A stretch of 64,000 nt of DNA from Actinoplanes nipponensis (GTDB lineage: Bacteria; Actinomycetota; Actinomycetes; Mycobacteriales; Micromonosporaceae): the NCBI RefSeq assembly GCF_016862275.1, contig NZ_BOMQ01000092.1:1-64000 (forward strand), read 5' to 3'. Positions 61,124-64,000 of this stretch are shown piece by piece (the stretch's first letter is position 1; the number at the start of each line of letters is the position of its first letter). Below the pieces are notes generated by a model. That model searched no databases and was not told the DNA's origin. It was given only the letters and a program-made list of their open reading frames with translations. A program made the position numbers and the translations under genes.

Positions 61124-61776
61124 CGGATGGCCCCCGGCCCGCGCCGGTCCGAGCCGTAGCTCGCCCGCCGGCGCTGCGCGGCGGCCGCGGCCGCCGCGCG
61201 CTCGGCGGCGGCGTCATCGTGCGAACGGTGTCGTACGCCCTCGGGGATGAACACCGGGATGCGGCGCAGGTGGGACCAGAGCGGCAGGCTCAGCAGCAGC
61301 GCCGCGGCCATGGCCCCGACCAGCACCAGCAGGGCGTCGGGTCCCGGCCCGGTGAGCGCGGTGCCGAGCGGCCACACCAGGCCCAGCACCACCACTACGC
61401 AGGCGATCCCCCGGTGGAAGCGCGCCGCCTCGGAGGCCGGCCACGAGTCGACCAGGCGGTGCACCTCCCGCCCGGAGGCGGAGGTGGTGCAGCCGGCCTT
61501 CACCGGGCAGGCGTTGCAGACCGACGGGGTGCCGCGGTAGCGCATCACCCGGTTCCGCGCGTCGAACGACTGCGGCCACAGCCACTGGTCCTGCGGGCAC
61601 TGCCAGGCGTCGTGGTCCCGGTGATAGACGAAGCCACCGGCCGGGCCGCCCTCGGCGATCGACGCCGCCCGGCGGGCCAGCCCGTCGATGACGTACGCGA
61701 GCCCGACCAGCGCCACGCAGTAGCCGGCCGCCAGCCAGTCCTCCACCGTGACCGCGGCGGCCGAGAACCCGCTCAC
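61120..61776 (-). CDS. Membrane protein with transposase-like Cys motif
   Basis: The 218-residue protein has an N-terminal membrane helix (about 13-30), a soluble Cys-containing domain (about 45-105) and two more helices (about 118-160). The soluble part reads CPQDQWLWPQ, then CNACPVKAGCTTSASGREVH, closely resembling the Cys cluster of IS1182-like DDE transposases but without any catalytic domain. Four Cys could bind zinc or an iron-sulfur centre. GGAGGAGCC precedes GTG 61776, which overlaps the norB stop by 4 bp. Co-expression suggests an electron-transfer or assembly role in nitric oxide reduction; that is inference. Confidence 0.75.
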   Translation of the reverse strand: MSGFSAAAVTVEDWLAAGYCVALVGLAYVIDGLARRAASIAEGGPAGGFVYHRDHDAWQCPQDQWLWPQSFDARNRVMRYRGTPSVCNACPVKAGCTTSASGREVHRLVDSWPASEAARFHRGIACVVVVLGLVWPLGTALTGPGPDALLVLVGAMAAALLLSLPLWSHLRRIPVFIPEGVRHRSHDDAAAERAAAAAAAQRRRASYGSDRRGPGAIR

Positions 61777-64000
61777 GGCTCCTCCCCCTCGGTCCGCCGG
61801 TCGGAGGCGTAGCGGCTCCGCGACCGGGGCGCCTCGGCCCCGGAGCCGGTCAGGACCGGGCGGCCCGTCCGGTCCTGCGCCGCCTCCGGGGTCTCCTCGA
61901 CGTAGAGGGTCTCCGGCGGCAGCTCGGTCGCCGTCGGCCTGATGCCGTAGCGGACACCGAGCCAGGTGATCCACAGGAACGGCAGGACGCCGCCGACGAT
62001 CAGGATCAGGTCGCCGGGCATCCGCAGCCATTCGAGCACCGCGTTTCCCGGCTCGGTGAGGTAGCCGAGCGTGCGCGCCTCGAAGTACCCGTCGTCGACC
62101 GAGTGCCACAGCTGGAGGATGCCCAGCGGGAGCAGGGTGACGAAGACCATCCAGGCCAGGCCGATGTTGAGCGACCAGAACGACGTCCGCGCCAGCCGGT
62201 CGGGCCACCTCGACGCCGGGATCAGGTAGCGCAACGCGAACAGCGTCAGGCCGACCGCGAGCATGCCGTAGACGCCCATCATGGCGCCGTGCGCGTGGTT
62301 GGCGGTCAGCGCCGTGCCGATCTGGAAGTAGGACACCACCGGCAGGTTGATCAGGAATCCGAAGACGCCCGCGCCGACGAAGTTCCAGAAGCCCACGGCC
62401 ACCAGGAACATCACCGCCCAGCGGTGCGGGAACGGCGCGCTGCTGCGGGTCTGCTGCCGGGCCCCCAGCTGCAGGAACGTCCACGCCTCGACGGTCAGGA
62501 ACGTCAGCGGGATCACTTCGAGCGCCGAGAAGAACGCGCCGAGGGCCATGTGCTCCACCGGCGTGCCGGAGAAGTACAGGTGATGCATGGTGCCGATCAC
62601 GCCGCCGGCGGAGTAGAGGATGACGTCGAGGAAGATGAGCTGGATGGCGATGCGGCGCCGGACCACGCCCAGCATCACGAAGACGTAGGCCACCATCACC
62701 GTGGTGAACAGCTCCAGGAAGTCCTCCACCCAGAGGTGGACGACCCAGAACCGCCAGAACTCCGCGACGGTCAGCCGGGTCCCGGTGGAGGCGAGCATGC
62801 CGACCGCGTAGAACGCCGGGATGGCCAGGCCCGCGTAGAGGAACAGCCACGGCATGTTGAGCTTGTGCTCGGTGCGCAGCCGCGACCGGAGGCCGCGATA
62901 GACGATCGCGATCCACAGGAACAGCCCGACGGTCAGCAGCGCCTGCCAGAACCTCGGCAGGTCCAGGTACTCCCACTGCTGGTCGAACAGGATCGACCCC
63001 TTGGCCCAGCCGGCGCCGAAGATGCTGACCGCCTCGCCGGTCAGGGAGCCGACGACCACGACCACCAGCGCGCCGAGCAGACCCCAGGCCAGCCAGTGCT
63101 GCCGCCGGGGCTCACGGCCGGCGATGATCGGCGTGAGGAAGATGCCGGCGGCCAGGAACGCCGCCGCGGTCCAGAACAGCGACAGCTGCACGTGCCAGGT
63201 GCGGGCGAGGTTGAACGGCAACACCCGGGCCAGGTCGATGCCGAAGAACGTGCTGAGGTCGGCCCGGTAGTGCTCGATCGCGCCGCCCAGCAGGGACTGG
63301 GCCAGGAACAGCGCGGCCACGACGAAGAAGAACCACGCGGTGACCTTCTGCGCCCTGGTCACGGGCACCTCGCCGGGCTGGCGGAAGGCCAGGACCGGCT
63401 GCTCGGCGGCGTGCCAGCCGAGCGTCCGGCTCCAGCGCCCGTAGAGCGCGAACAGCGCGCCCAGGCCGACCAGCAGGGCCGTCAGCGACAGGCCCGACCA
63501 GACCACGATGTCGGCCGTCGGGGTGTTGTCGACGCGCGGCTCGGACGGCCAGTTGTTGGTGTAGGAGTAGTCGTGGCCGGGCCGCTCGGCGGCGCTCGCC
63601 CACGCCGTCCACGAGAAGAACGCGGTCAGCTCGTGGATCTCCCGGCGGTCGGTGATCATCCGGGGTGGCAGGCCGTACCGCGTGCTGTCCGTGCCGAAGA
63701 AGTCGGCGTAGTGCCGGGTGGCGTCCTCGAACGCCGAGACCTGCTCGGCGGTGAACACCAGCTCGCCGCTCGCCTCGTCGTACCGGTTCGCCCGCAGCAT
63801 CCGCTTGACGGCCTCCGCGGGCTCCGGCTGCCCGGCGGCGGCGAGCTCGTTCCGGATGTGGTCGGCCGAGCGGCGAAGGTAGTCCGCGGTGTAGTCGGGG
63901 CCGAGGTACCCGCCGTGACCCATCACGGAGCCGTACTGCTGCAGGCCCCGGCGCAGGAACGTCTGCTGCCCGGCGGTCACGTCCGCCCCGGTGTAGACCA
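61773..64000 (-). CDS. norB: Quinol-dependent nitric oxide reductase (qNor), N-terminus cut by window end
   Basis: This integral membrane enzyme reduces NO to N2O with electrons from quinol. About 740 residues are visible and the frame remains open at the right edge (YTGADVTAGQQTFLRR). The extracytoplasmic cytochrome-like region (1-165) includes YSYTNNWPSEP. About 13 membrane helices follow, with heme and FeB ligands in RTWHVQLSLFW, VHLWVEDFLELFTTVM, GTMHHLYFSGTP and ANHAHGAMMGVYGM. The quinol-type layout (fused N-terminal domain, no separate NorC) is clear. It is the first visible gene of a four-gene coupled operon. Confidence 0.95.
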   Translation of the reverse strand, partial: VYTGADVTAGQQTFLRRGLQQYGSVMGHGGYLGPDYTADYLRRSADHIRNELAAAGQPEPAEAVKRMLRANRYDEASGELVFTAEQVSAFEDATRHYADFFGTDSTRYGLPPRMITDRREIHELTAFFSWTAWASAAERPGHDYSYTNNWPSEPRVDNTPTADIVVWSGLSLTALLVGLGALFALYGRWSRTLGWHAAEQPVLAFRQPGEVPVTRAQKVTAWFFFVVAALFLAQSLLGGAIEHYRADLSTFFGIDLARVLPFNLARTWHVQLSLFWTAAAFLAAGIFLTPIIAGREPRRQHWLAWGLLGALVVVVVGSLTGEAVSIFGAGWAKGSILFDQQWEYLDLPRFWQALLTVGLFLWIAIVYRGLRSRLRTEHKLNMPWLFLYAGLAIPAFYAVGMLASTGTRLTVAEFWRFWVVHLWVEDFLELFTTVMVAYVFVMLGVVRRRIAIQLIFLDVILYSAGGVIGTMHHLYFSGTPVEHMALGAFFSALEVIPLTFLTVEAWTFLQLGARQQTRSSAPFPHRWAVMFLVAVGFWNFVGAGVFGFLINLPVVSYFQIGTALTANHAHGAMMGVYGMLAVGLTLFALRYLIPASRWPDRLARTSFWSLNIGLAWMVFVTLLPLGILQLWHSVDDGYFEARTLGYLTEPGNAVLEWLRMPGDLILIVGGVLPFLWITWLGVRYGIRPTATELPPETLYVEETPEAAQDRTGRPVLTGSGAEAPRSRSRYASDRRTEGEEP

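Noticed and set aside
61120-61776. Remnant of an IS1182-like transposase
   Set aside because: The Cys motif is similar, but the protein has intact membrane helices, a good start and coupled overlaps with norB and the slipin gene, and no DDE residues or terminal repeats.

Overview
This 64 kb window is very GC-rich, with G or C at nearly every third codon position, frequent GTG starts, long AfsR/SARP and LAL-type regulators, and secreted enzymes carrying family-2 carbohydrate-binding modules. That points to a filamentous actinomycete; Actinoplanes or another Micromonosporaceae is my inference, not shown by the sequence. No rRNA, tRNA, CRISPR array or insertion sequence was seen.

Layout. 1-2.2 kb: the end of a GH10-type xylanase with CBM2, then a secreted GH43-CBM6-CBM2 enzyme. 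2.2-11.9 kb: an HTH/NB-ARC/TPR regulator, an orphan LuxR response regulator, a compact RiPP locus on the minus strand (precursor peptide, B12-binding radical SAM enzyme, HExxH-motif protein) and a SARP regulator. 12.2-14.8 kb: a DUF6232 protein and a WhiJ-like XRE/DUF5753/DUF397 regulatory group whose intergenic regions carry related palindromes. 14.9-22.1 kb: a secreted S33 peptidase, a small membrane protein coupled to an HTH-TPR protein, an LAL regulator, a STAS protein and a small monooxygenase-fold protein. 22.3-26.7 kb: a STAND-type ATPase regulator followed by an FAD-dependent oxidoreductase and an epoxide-hydrolase-like protein.

26.8-33.7 kb: a second SARP regulator, then a SLOG-fold protein divergent from a membrane TIR/WD40 protein. 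33.7-40.2 kb: a lipid or acyl-CoA degradation locus (acyl-CoA synthetase, a fused SRPBCC/thiolase-like/crotonase protein, TetR regulator, acyl-CoA dehydrogenase) with two matching TetR-type operators. 40.2-45.6 kb: a methyl-accepting chemotaxis protein, a MarR/MFS efflux pair with a 23-bp palindrome between them, and a diguanylate cyclase. 45.8-46.6 kb: a lytic polysaccharide monooxygenase preceded by a textbook promoter and the 14-bp CebR/CelR cellulose-utilisation operator; its best-placed start codon is ATA.

46.6-64 kb: a WYL regulator/VOC pair, a PspC/toastrack envelope-stress-like operon, a secreted radical copper oxidase with a ricin-B lectin domain, a cupin, a quinone reductase, another LAL regulator with a tiny upstream gene, a VOC protein, a TetR/ABC-2-type membrane protein pair, a non-catalytic Fn3-Fn3-CBM2 protein, and an operon of quinol-type nitric oxide reductase, a Cys-motif membrane protein, a stomatin-like protein and a small membrane protein. 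Polysaccharide attack (GH10, GH43, LPMO, copper oxidase, Fn3-CBM2) is the main metabolic theme. The window also holds seven large signal-transducing ATPase and/or TPR regulators. The most interesting candidates for new biology are the RiPP locus, the TIR/SLOG pair and the DUF5753/DUF397 group.
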